This document shows, piece after piece, positions 47,380 to 59,247 of a DNA stretch of 64,000 bases. The position numbers and the translations under genes were made by a program. The notes under the pieces were generated by a model, which had not been told where the DNA came from, made no database searches, and saw only the letters and a list, made by a program, of their open reading frames with translations. Position 1 is the stretch's first letter; every line of letters begins with the position of its first letter. The stretch is from assembly GCA_001600455.1 (NCBI GenBank), contig BCKC01000002.1, forward strand, positions 1,488,001-1,552,000, read 5' to 3'. This DNA is from Endocalyx cinctus. Lineage: Eukaryota; Ascomycota; Sordariomycetes; Amphisphaeriales; Apiosporaceae.

Positions 47380-47786
47380 ATGATAATGATGATTTTATAG
47401 AGATATAAGGGGAGGGTTAGAGGGATGGATGCTACGGTTATTTCCTTTCTTTTATATGCTTATCGCGGGTTTCTATATAATATCAAGACTAACAAAAGAC
47501 ATACTATATATTTGCTTTGAAATATTATTACCGTTCTCCTATTGATACCATATACACTTAACTTTGAAATAAAAGGCTTTGGGTTGACTGACTATGCCTA
47601 TATTTTGTCGCATTTGTTGTAATAACCCTCCACCAACTCTATGTTGTAGGAACACCTACGTAGTCGGATTATGTTTTATATATGGAGTACTTATGATTGA
47701 AATGCAAAAATGATGATGCATGTTTTCAAATAAGCAAATAGAAAAGGAGAACGAGACAAGAAAGAAAAATAAGAACCAAAAAAGAC
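47380..47786. other. GH16 3' flank
   Basis: AT-rich spacer between the GH16 stop codon and the tRNA terminator. Nothing further is seen. Confidence 0.5.
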
Positions 47787-47791
47787 AAAAA
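47787..47791 (-). terminator. RNA polymerase III terminator (T5)
   Basis: On the minus strand a run of five T follows the tRNA 3' end after only three bases, the usual Pol III stop. Confidence 0.75.
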
Positions 47792-47794
47792 GGT

Positions 47795-47886
47795 TAGTCA
47801 CGCCGTGGATCGAACACGGAACCTTCTCGGAACATTGTACACATGCTAATGTGAACGAGAAATCATAACCATTAGAACACGCGACT
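47795..47886 (-). tRNA. tRNA-Val (anticodon CAC) with 19-nt intron
   Basis: Read on the minus strand, a full cloverleaf can be drawn. The 7-bp acceptor stem (AGTCGCG with CGTGACT, one G-T pair) is followed by U8 and a D arm with A14 and the conserved GG. The anticodon stem TCTCG/CGAGA encloses loop TTCACA-C. The T arm is perfect (CCGTG-TTCGATC-CACGG) and the discriminator is A73. The anticodon is CAC, reading GUG (Val). A 19-nt intron (TTAGCATGTGTACAATGTT) interrupts the loop after position 37, the universal site for nuclear tRNA introns. Mature length is 73 nt. The D stem is weak at position 10-25 (T-T). Confidence 0.9.
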
Positions 47887-48912
47887 TAACTTGGAATGGG
47901 GACTCTTATTTTGGCTTATATCCTCTAGTTGATGAATCTCATTGTCTGATTGGTAGTTTAGTTGTACAGGGGTTGTTATCTCTATGAGCTCCGTACCAAA
48001 CCCACTAAACTATTCGAAAGCACCGAGTTATCTGAGCGCCGAAAACCTCCTTTGTTATTCCCAGGCTGGACAAAAAGCTTAACAGTAAATAAGCATTTTG
48101 GCAAGACTCACTATTGTTCCAAGTAAATTAGAATACCGGGAAATAAATGTTCCAATTCCATTCTCAACTTCTTATAACTGATCTATCATTTTTGGCGAGC
48201 TAAAGCTTGTACGCAAACCTCATAATCTACACACTTAGTAACTATGTATATGAACTAAAAAATGCTCTCAAACCCGATATTACACCCACTTAGGACTTTG
48301 ATGACACCGTCCATCTAGTAACATCTCCTTGTGGAGAAGGAATCTAGATCGGCATTAGAAGGTTGTGGCAAAGGGGCAGATCTTATTGAGTACTTTAGTA
48401 ATGGTAATTCAGAGCCAATTGAATCTTCATACGTCGACGGCAATAGTAACTCTTTTTGCCTGCCACCATCCCTCTCCCCCCTCTTCTCTCTCATCCATTC
48501 GAGCCTTGAAGTTATACCGAGGGGTAAGTATACGTTTTACAGTTTCATTGATTTATACGTAACGGTCTCTCCCGGCCCTAATGTAATCCTAACCCCCACA
48601 AATATGCCTTCTTCCGTCGGGGGTCATCGTTCTTTCCCCGGCGATAACATACCTAGTAGTGGAGACAAAGCGATCTCGGCATAGAGGCCGATTTGGTTTT
48701 TTTTTTCCCCTTGCATTTTTTTTTTCTTTCTGATATATTTTTCACCTATTCGCAACTCAAAAGTTGACGATTCATGTAATTGTCTTGTCTCCCCTTCCCC
48801 TTTCCCCATCCATTGGCAAAGGTATGGTGTAAATAGGTACCCTTAAGAATATATTTACCTATTGCTTCTAAAGTTGAGCCGAAGAGACTTACCTAAAATT
48901 TTGGTTTGAGTT
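47887..48912. other. Spacer between tRNA and MFS gene
   Basis: About 1 kb with no supported gene. The 117-codon frame at 48331-48684 has no domain. The region probably holds the transporter's promoter, and pyrimidine-rich DNA lies at 48690-48750. Confidence 0.5.
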
Positions 48913-50455
48913 ATGGCTGCTTACCAAACGCCGGAAAATGACGGGGAGAAGGAGGGGAACTCGCCTCCGTCCTATATTCGTGACGAGAAAGACGTTGAAA
49001 AGGGAGGAGCTCAAGCTGAAGATCAACAGCAGCAGCAGCAGCAGCAACATGTAGTCAGCAGCGGCGATCGAGGCAGTGAATCAATAATACAGAGGATATC
49101 ATCCCGAGCGTCGAGGATACCGCCGACCACCGACGAAGACGAACCTCCCCCGGACGGAGGGTACACGGCGTGGTCGCAGATCATCCCGGCGCACGTAGCA
49201 AACATAATGACCTGGGGCTACGGGTCCGGATACGCCGTCTTCCAGCTGTACTACAAGGAGACGATGCACCTGCCTACGGCGCAGGTCTCGTGGATCGGGT
49301 CGCTGCAGATTTTTCTCTACTTCCTGACGGGCCTGGTATCGGGCCGGCTCGCCGACGCCGGGTACACGCGATCCGCGTACGCGGCCGGGAGCGTCCTGAC
49401 CGTGTTCGCCATGTTCATGACCAGCCTGGCGACCGAGTACTGGCAGATCCTGCTGGCCCAGGGCCTCGCCCAGGGCCTCGGCGGCGGCCTCATGTTCATG
49501 CCCGCCATCGCCAACGTCGGCACCTACTTCAAGCGTCGTCGCGTCCTCGCCATGTCCCTGTGCGCCTGCGGTTCCGGCACCGGCGCCATCCTCTGGCCCT
49601 GCCTCGTCCAATTCCTGACCCCGCGAATTGGCTTTCACTGGTCCGTCCGCGTCTGCGGCTTCGTGGGCCTCTTCTTAAACGTCGTCGGCTTCGCCCTGCT
49701 GAAGCCTCGGAACTTGCGGAGGAGGCCGGGCCCTCTTTTCGATTGGCCGGCTTTTAAATACCTCCCTTTCACTACTTTTAGTATTGGGTCTTTCCTGCTG
49801 TACTTTTCCATATTTACCATGTTAATTTACGTGAGTGGGCAGTGATTCTCCTTCTATTTCAAAAAAAAAAAAAAAATAGCGGCAGCTATTACTTCCTTAT
49901 AGAGAATATGCGCTAACCGGAATTGTGTTCAAGATTAACTCTTTCGCCCGGGAGCGCATCGGCCTTAGTAGCATCGAATCGATCAACTTCGTGCTCATCA
50001 CCAACGCGGCCGCGGTCGTATCCCGGCCGATATTCGGGTACCTAGCGGACCGGTACGCGGGGCCGATCAACCTGCTGGGGCTGAACTCGCTCGGGCTCGG
50101 CGTCATGGCCTTCGGGTGGATAGGCGTGCACCGGCGGCTCGACATGTACGCGTACTCGGTCGTCATGGGGTTCGTCAACGGCGCGGCCCAGGGCGTCTTC
50201 CCCGGCGCCATCAGCAGCATGGTTAAAGACTACGCCAAGATGGGCACCTGGCTCGGCATGATCTTCGCCATCTCCGGGTTCGCCACCCTCGCCGGCCCGC
50301 CCGTCATGGGCGCCATCATCGACGCCGACGGCGGCAGCTACCTCTACGCGCAGGTCTGGGTCGGCGTCGTCATCACTCTGGCCGGCTTCTTCATCCTGTA
50401 CACGTCTTGGCTCGTCGGCACGAGGGGTACGGGGAAGACTTGGGGTAAGGCGTGA
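48913..50455 (+). CDS. MFS transporter, monocarboxylate-porter (MCT/SLC16-like) family
   Basis: Two exons: 48913-49830 and 49934-50455, with a 103-bp intron (GTGAGT; branch GCTAACC; acceptor CAAG) carrying a run of about 17 A; 479 aa. The cytosolic N-terminus (about 80 residues) includes a CAG-encoded poly-Gln run (8 Q at about residues 38-45). The MCT signature PPDGGYTAWSQII precedes TM1. About twelve hydrophobic segments follow, for example VSWIGSLQIFLYFLTGLVSG and GLAQGLGGGLMFMPAIANVG. The loop RRRVLAMSLCACGSGTGAI is the usual loop 4-5 motif. The splice gives MLIYINSFARERIGLS, matching the family's Y-I-x-S-F-A-R. Predicted plasma-membrane proton-coupled or facilitated transporter of monocarboxylates or related small acids; in fungi many members are of unknown substrate or export secondary metabolites. 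It is next to a secreted peptidase and a wall enzyme, but no biosynthetic gene is near. Confidence 0.9.
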
Positions 50456-51331
50456 AAAGAGTGAAACCGAACGAATGAATAAATGAATGAAAATGACGGA
50501 AAATCAAATGATGGAGAGGATGGTTGATAATTGTAATATTGATAGATTGTATCCGTCGTTGGAAAATTCTTATTTCCCGTTATACGGTAACATCGGTACT
50601 CCGGTATGTAAGATGATGTGAATGACAATGTTACTAGAGCCTACGATAGAACTTGTATAAAAATTATAGAATGTCGACCTATACTTGGTAGCCGGAATTA
50701 CTAACTTTTTGTTAATCCAGCATGATAGATAGATATTTCGTATTCAGCGGGTTCAGTAGCATATAGTTTGAAAATATCGGAACTAATATCACCAAATTTC
50801 GTAATATTATCAATACCTACATACCTATACTGTCTATATATTTATTATATCTCGCCATCGCAATCCAAACTCACGTCTTCCACTTCTTTGGTCATACCAT
50901 TGATAGACATCCGGTGGCTTGCATAGAAGTAGGTAGATTTTCTCGAAATGTCAAATAGTAAGTCATACCAATGAATATTTGATGTCGATATCCCGCATTC
51001 CGGTCACCTAATCATAGCCAAGAAGATACCAATGTGCAGTTTCGGGAAGGAGGCTAGGAAGTTTTCCCCTCCCCATCTCTCCATCATCGATAAACTCGGC
51101 GTTGCATTGCATACTCGAATTTCAAACTTCGCCAATGGGTTGACATTCCGAATAGGATGGCTTATAGTCTTAACCTACATTTTTTATAAATTACAATTCA
51201 TCCCGATAGATGAGTAGAAGGGTATCTTCTACATATAGATAAATGACCACCTCCCTAGTGGAGTTTTTGAACAAAGAGCATATCAAAACTCTTGCATCTT
51301 CCAACTCCAAGCTAACAGAACGAGAACGGAA
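50456..51331. other. Spacer, carboxypeptidase promoter
   Basis: An 876-bp AT-rich interval with no supported gene. The last 100 bp lead into the carboxypeptidase start codon. Confidence 0.5.
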
Positions 51332-53172
51332 ATGAAGTTCCTCACCCATTTTTCCCTGGTCACCACGGCCGCGATCCTCTCTGAGAGCGCCGCCGTCCCG
51401 CAGCCGCCGGTAGAAGACAAGATCTCTTACGACGGTTACAAGGTCTTCCGAGTGCCGATGACAACGACCGGCAATGACGGCGGCGAGACCTCTGCTTTTT
51501 CTTCGCTCCGCTCCGCGCTCGACTCGGTCTCCGCCGTGGAGCTCCGGCGAGACCGCGCCAGCGTGGAAATCGCCGTTCCTCCAGAGTACGTCGACGCTTT
51601 TCGCACGCTAGACGACGTTATTGCTACATCCGCCGAGCTCCTGAGCGAGGACTTGGGTGCCGAGATTGCTGCTGAGGCTGTTTTTGGCGAATATCCTGGT
51701 AGGTCTTTTTTCTTTTCTTTACTCTCCTACACTACTAAACTCATCTAAAAAGAAGAACCAAAAGAGGGGAAGTAAAAAGTCACGTAAACTAATAATTCAA
51801 AATACTGCAACGCATATAGCACCCGACGAGGCCAACCGTGGCGTGCCGAATTTGACCTGGTTCGATGCGTACCATGCCTGGGAAGACCATCTGCTCTTCT
51901 GGGCCGACCTGCAGGCCTCCTTCCCGGACAACTCGGAGCTATTCGAAGTTGGTGAGTCGTTCGAGGGCCGCCCGCTACAGGGTATTCATCTCTGGGGCAG
52001 CGGAGGAAAAGATTCGCAGCAGGCGGTTTACTTCCACGGTAACGTGCATGCGAGGGAGTGGATCACTTCGATGGTAACATTTTTTCTTTTACACTTCTAC
52101 CCTTCTACTTCGACTTCGATGACGGCTGACCTAAATCTTGTCTATCATTCTTAGGTCGCCGAATATCTCGTGTACCAGCTCATCATCGGATACGGAACTG
52201 ATTCGACGGTTACGTCCGTGCTGGACAGTTACGACTTCTATGTTGTGCCCGTAGTGAATCCTGATGGTATGAAATATCTCTACTGATCTATTTTGGTGTT
52301 TATTTCGAATGAAGGGGAAGCAAATAGAAGAGAAGGTTTTATTGTTCTTCTAATTCAGGCACATTCTAACAAGATACTTCTCCCCAGGTTTTGTCTACAC
52401 ACAGACTACGAACCGCCTCTGGCGCAAGAACCGGCAGACACGGTCTAACGCAACGGATGTCGGTACGGATATCAACCGAAACTGGTCAGTTGGCTGGGTA
52501 AGTAAACTACCCTTTTCATGTCCAACTTAAGATTAGACTTTTTATAGACTTAGATGCTAACAATAAACAACGAAAATAGTGAGTAATAACAACCCCGTTT
52601 TGATCTCATTTGATCGCCTGTTCTCCTTTTTTGCGATGGAAGAACTGCAACTCCTTATGTCTTAAACTGAATTTATTAACCCGTACACCAGGGGCGGCGA
52701 AGGCGCCTCACCAATCCCGTCCTCCGAGACATTCGGTGGATACGCTCCCTTCGACGCGCCCGAAACGGCCGCGCTGCGAGATTTCGGGCTAGCGCTAGCG
52801 GAGAATAACCCGGGCGGGGTGAAGCTGTACATCGACTGGCACTCGTACTCGCAGAAGATCCTGCTGTCGTACGGGTACACGTGCACCGAGTTCCCCGCCA
52901 ACGTGGACGCGCAAGTGGAGATCGCCGGGGCCACCTCGGCCGCCATCGCGGGGCCTTACAACACGACGTTCGAGTACGGCCCCGGCTGCATCATCCTGTA
53001 CCAGTCCAGCGGCGCCGCGAGGGATTACATGACCGACGTCGTCGGCGCCGAGTTCGGCTGGGGTATCGAGCTGAGGGACACCTCGTACGGCTTCGTCTTG
53101 CCTCCGGAGCAGATCTTGCCTAGCGGGATTGAGATTTGGGAGGGGATGATGTATCTTTGGCCTAATATGTAA
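51332..53172 (+). CDS. Secreted zinc carboxypeptidase, family M14A
   Basis: Five exons: 51332-51698, 51820-52073, 52155-52266, 52388-52484 and 52692-53172; 436 aa. It has a signal peptide (LTHFSLVTTAAILSESAA), then a propeptide (about 25-120) with VELRRDRASVEIAVPPEYVDAF. The catalytic domain holds all key residues: HAREW (zinc His and Glu), NRLWRKNRQ (Arg127 equivalent), DINRNW (substrate Asn and Arg), DWHSYSQ (zinc His), LYQSSG (Tyr248) and GIELRDT (Glu270). It removes C-terminal residues from peptides outside the cell after propeptide cleavage. At the specificity position (255 of bovine CPA) it has Arg. The fourth splice is uncertain: the weaker GTCAGT donor keeps frame, while the stronger GTAAGT 13 bp later does not by one base, although the longer exon would match other M14 members better. 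Confidence 0.87.
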
Positions 53173-53321
53173 AGCGTGATATTTGAGTATCCTTCACACG
53201 CGACTATAGTCAGAATTTCAGAACATTATGCAGATTAGCCCTCTTTTTATACGAATCTATGAAAATGCCTTAAAGCAGAATATTACATATTAATCTAGCG
53301 AGATACCTTCCCCCATCATAT

Positions 53322-54833
<1,512 letters not shown>

Positions 54834-55597
54834 GGTGTGATGGAAATTTGGAGTAATACTGTGATTAATTTCAATGGAACTTGTTATGACATGTACCGGA
54901 GTAAAAACTCGGGTGGGTGAACCATCTCAAGTTATATATTTAGTAACATTCACAAAGAGCATTGTCTAGAAATGTCTAGGTAAGGAAGACAATGGTATAT
55001 AGTAGGGGTGCTATTAACTCATCTTACCGCCTTCGCAAGCGAATCTATGCGTAATGAAAGACATTTTACTTCATATTCCTAGGTTCTAAGCGGGGTACAG
55101 ATCAGCGAATTACCTACCTACTTAGTGACAATACTACACCAAAGAAAGAAAGCACCTCGGTATGAGAATGAAAATCAATATTGTCAGATTAACATTTGTA
55201 TTATGGAGGATTTTCCAATTTGTGCATATGGATTGTGTAACACTCTCCATAACCCGGATCTTGTTGTACGGAAATGGTGATATAGTGCGGTGATCGTAGC
55301 CGGGAATCTGGGGAATAAGGTTCACTAATTTCATTGGTTAGAAGCCACATGGCTCTGCTGCATATTGAATATTTAGTGTATATTGGTAGCGTTAATAAGC
55401 CTCATAACCCCACTATCTCAGGTACAGGCATCCCCTAACTTTTACGCTACTTGTTAAGCTAGGTTAATACATTATCGTCCATCTACATACACAAAACTAA
55501 AGACATTGTTTCTCATCAACATCTCTCCACTTCCTTAGCCTTTACCTTCACTCTCGACCGTAGGAACATCCAAATTCTATATCACACTCAAACAAAT
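54834..55597. promoter_or_regulatory. Divergent promoter region Sec14-like gene / MED10
   Basis: A 764-bp AT-rich interval between the start codons of the two divergent genes. No specific site is assigned. Confidence 0.45.
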
Positions 55598-56214
55598 ATG
55601 GCGCCCATGGCGGTAGACCACAACGCACTTGAGCGTAAGTTGATCAATACAACCTATCTCAATAGAAAGAGAGAGAAAAAAAAGGCATTTCAACTAACTC
55701 CCCCTCAACAGAACAGCTCAAAGACACGATCCAATCCCTCCACAACATCATGGTCCAAGTATCCGCCTACGACACCGCCACCCCGCCCTCTACCAACAAC
55801 AACAACAACAATACATCCTCCTCACCCAGCCCCAACCCCCACTCCCGCACCTCTCGGGACGTTCTCGCGTCCGAGATCTCGACGCTCTCCTCGTACCTCC
55901 AAGCGATCCACCGCACCGCGACGACGCAATCCTCGTCGCTCCCGCAGATCCCGCCGGAGCTGATCCAGTACGTCGATAACGGCCGGAACCCGGATATCTA
56001 CACGCGAGAATTCGTCGAGCTCGCGCGCCGGTCGAACCAGCTCATGAAGGGGAAGCAGGACGCCTTCGCCGGGTTCAGGGACGTCCTCGCCGGCGAGATG
56101 GATAGGGCTATGCCCGAGCTGCGCGACGACGTGGCCAAGGTCGTCGCCGCGACTACGTTTCCTCCGAGCCCCCAGGGCGGCGGCGGGGCTGGTTCTGGTT
56201 CTGGTGCGCCTTGA
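55598..56214 (+). CDS. MED10: Mediator complex subunit 10
   Basis: Two exons: 55598-55634 and 55712-56214, with a 77-bp intron (branch AACTAAC, acceptor AACAG); 179 aa. The splice creates HNALEQQLKDTIQSLHNIMV, the start of the Med10 coiled-coil. An Asn/Ser/Pro-rich spacer follows. The family hallmark comes next: LPQIPPELIQYVDNGRNPDI, then YTREFVELARRSNQLMKGKQ and FRDVLAGEM. The protein ends in a Gly/Ser tail. Med10 (yeast Nut2) is an essential subunit of the Mediator middle module and links gene-specific factors to RNA polymerase II in the nucleus. The long Asn/Ser insert between the helices is common in filamentous fungi. The gene is convergent with LEU2. Confidence 0.93.
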
Positions 56215-56755
56215 AGCTTGTTGGATATAGATCTACATTTTAAACCCCCGCCCGCCTCCGGCCCAAGGCGACCAGCGTTTGCATTGATTCCCGTTAGGTA
56301 TCTCAAAATGGACGCATATTTATCATGAGGAAGTTTGGTGTTCTGGCTGAACGGTAGCGTAGCATGGCTCATCTGCATTATTACAAGGCGTTTAGGATCA
56401 GACGACAAAATCTTAAGGTCGGATATTTCATCGTCGAGGAGCGGTCGGCTTTGAACGAAATCGCATCAGTTAAAATTTAATATTTTCTAACCCTTGACTC
56501 ATCGTTACCTGAAAACTTTACATCCGTGCCTACTAATCAGGACGGAGGAGGGCCTTAGCAGTCAGGTTTGGGGACTTTTGACAAAATTTTCGATGATTTC
56601 ATGACCTAAAGGCAGCAGATAATTTTTTTTTGTCTAGCCACAACATATTCAGATGGCGAAACCAGAACACCGCATCAAATGAGATTTATCCTCCCTTTTT
56701 TTTTTTTTTTTCTCTCCCTATTTATCCCCCCCCTCAGTCCACTATAGTCTAGCCT
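56215..56755. other. Convergent 3' region MED10 / LEU2
   Basis: A 541-bp spacer between two genes that end toward each other, with a run of about 15 T near 56697-56711. No gene is seen. Confidence 0.6.
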
Positions 56756-58299
56756 TTAAGCCTTGAGGAGCTTGATCAATTCCGCCACGACCGCATCACC
56801 CATCTCTTTCGTGCCAGCTTCACCGCCGAGGTCCTTTGTCCTCACGCCGCCGTCCACCACGTTCTTCACCGCCGCCTCCACCGCGTCGGCCTCCTTGGGT
56901 AAGCGCAGGGAATATCTGCACATCATGGCGACGGAGAGGATGGTACCGATAGGGTTCACGATACCCTTACCGGAGATATCCGGGGCGGAGCCTGGCATTT
57001 AGGGAAAGAATTTGTTAGTTTGGAAAAAAAAAAAAAACAAGGTTCAAAGGGGACACCTGTGGCTTTCTATGACAACTTACCGTGAATGGGCTCGTAAATT
57101 CCGTTGCACCGGCTCTTTCCGTCGGGGATACCGCTAAGACTGGCGCTCGGGCTCAATCCGATACTGCCGGGGATGACGGACGCCTCGTCGCTCACGATAT
57201 CGCCGAACAAGTTGCTCGTGACAACCACGCCGTTCAGGCCCCTCGGGTTCTTGACCATGATCATGGCCGCGCTGTCGATGAGCTGGTGGTGGAAGGTGAG
57301 CTGGGGAAACTCCTTCTCCATCGTCTCGGTGAAGACCTTCCTCCACAGCCTGCTGGTAGCTAAGACGTTCGCCTTGTCGAGGCTCCAGACGGGGGCGGGC
57401 GGGTTTTTCGCGAGCGCGAGGTGGGCGGCGAGCCTCGTGATGCGCTCGATCTCGGGGCGCGAGTACGGCTCGACGTCGTACGCGGTCCCGTCGCCGTCGT
57501 CCTCCTTGCGGTCGCCGAAGTAGATGCCGCCGGTGAGCTCGCGCACGACGGTGAAGTCGGTACCCTCGCAGACCTCGCGCTTCAAGGGGGACACGTCGAC
57601 GAGCGAGTCGGCCGGGAAGAAGCACGGCCGCAGGTTCCCGTACGTCTGCATCTCCTTGCGGAGCTTCAGAATCCCTTGCTCCGGTCGCACCTTACCCGTG
57701 CCCCATTCCGGACCACCGATGGCTCCTAGCAGGACGGCGTCGGCGGCTTTGGCGGCTTCGAGCGCGGCTTCGGTCAGAGGCTCTCCGTGAGCGTTAATCG
57801 AGCACTATTTTTTTTGGTTTTTGTCCACCGGTTAGCTTTTTTACATAAATATATATATCTGTTAAGAAAGGGGACCGTAGGAATGTCAATTAGAAAAAAA
57901 AAAAAAAAAAAGGGATTTAATCTTACGCCTCCGAGTAAATGTTCCTGGAAGTTAAATTTGTCTCCCGAGGAGCCGTGTGTTTCGATAGCTTTGAGGACCT
58001 AAAGCGGATGGAGGAATAGCTGATACGTTAACCTATGTTCTTCCCAAGCTACCATTATTTCTTTCATATATATTCATTCGTATGACTAATTGATAGATAG
58101 ACATTGCACAAAAATAAAAATAAAAATAAAAAATTGCGTCGTTTTTCAGCTGTTTTACATACCTTAACAGCTTCTGCTACGACCTATCCAATGAGGATTC
58201 AATTAGCTTTTTCGTTTCCCTTTGAAGTTCGGGACAGGCAAACATTACCTCCGGTCCGCAGTGGTCTCCGCCGAAAACAACGATATTGTGTGTCGTCAT
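56756..58299 (-). CDS. LEU2: 3-isopropylmalate dehydrogenase
   Basis: Five exons on the minus strand: 58299-58249, 58183-58163, 57998-57927, 57804-57081 and 56991-56756; 367 aa. Introns are 65, 164, 122 and 89 bp. The N-terminus reads [24 protein letters not shown] (the 21-nt exon) and [12 protein letters not shown]. The third and fourth exons join as [15 protein letters not shown], followed by [16 protein letters not shown]. The isocitrate/isopropylmalate dehydrogenase signature [19 protein letters not shown] is intact, as is [17 protein letters not shown], joined across the last splice. The enzyme oxidises and decarboxylates 3-isopropylmalate with NAD+ to 4-methyl-2-oxopentanoate, the penultimate step of leucine synthesis; as in yeast Leu2 no targeting peptide is visible. 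Length matches yeast Leu2 (364 aa). The exons were set by unbroken family similarity and frame. Confidence 0.96.
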
Positions 58300-59247
58300 C
58301 TTTAGGAATTATCGGGATAAAAATATATATTATGAATTGATTTTTTTCAGAAAGAAAAAAGAAGACGACGGAATAGAAATACGAATTGGAGTTTACCTCT
58401 TTCGAAGATACGAAAGAATAAAATAAAAATAACCAAAGAAATACCTTAGGGTTGGTTTTAGTATTTAACTTTCTTCTCAATTGGAGCTTCTCTCGGCCTT
58501 TTGCCCCGCGCTGCAAATTTAGAGATTCGCTATTCTGCAAAGAAAAATGCCCCACCATCCCGACATCGGCCATTTTCTAGGGGATATCGTGTGCTATCAT
58601 CGTATATATCATGGATATCCACGGATGGATATTCTATTCACGTATTTCATGTTTCAGTACACGTCCGATATCTATATTCTGTACCTAGGTACAGTATGAA
58701 GGATATAGTTGAATGTTTAATGGTTTACTTCCCTCTTGAGATATCCATGTAATTCCTCGTTACTGATTAAAAAAAAAAAAAAAAAAGAAGTGCACGCTAC
58801 ATGAATGCATAAGTACATATTTAGTAGCATATGTTATGTCCAGTATCCCTAGGTTAACGTACAAGCACATAACCTACGTATGTGGTTACGTTATCCTCCC
58901 ACCTTAATACAAGTTCTCGAGCGTCCAGGGCTAGAACCCCTCTATCCTCTTGGTTCGAGTACTATCCAAGATTAACAAATAATGAAAAAGAAAAAAACCG
59001 TTCAGCCTCGATCTAGTGTAAGATGTGCGCGCTTTTTAGTAGACATAAAAAATATGATTCGTGTGTTCGTGATGTTATTGTACGCCTATCGCGCCTTTGA
59101 CGACGAGGATTTATTGTCTTCAACCTGTATATCAAGTCTCGTTTACTCCCTCTGTTTCCCTTCAACATTAAAATTCTCTAGTAAGAAGATGAAATTCGTT
59201 GAAATAATAATTATAATAATGACATCCATGTATGCTCGCCTATTCTT
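58300..59247. other. LEU2 promoter region and PHD gene 3' flank
   Basis: AT-rich interval between two minus-strand genes. It should hold the LEU2 promoter (left) and the 3' end of the PHD gene (right). I do not see a clear CCGG-N4-CCGG (Leu3-type) site. A perfect palindrome GTACCTAGGTAC lies at 58681-58692. No gene is seen. Confidence 0.5.

Noticed and set aside
52580..52600. Micro-exon within the fourth intron of the carboxypeptidase gene to solve the phase conflict
   Set aside because: The only candidates begin with TGA in the required frame.
46207..53172. A secondary-metabolite or nutrient-use gene cluster (GH16, MFS, carboxypeptidase)
   Set aside because: There is no biosynthetic backbone or regulator, the genes are 0.9-1.5 kb apart with a tRNA between them, and the neighbours are housekeeping genes.
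58300..58700. Leu3-type binding site upstream of LEU2
   Set aside because: No CCGG-N4-CCGG pattern was found by eye.
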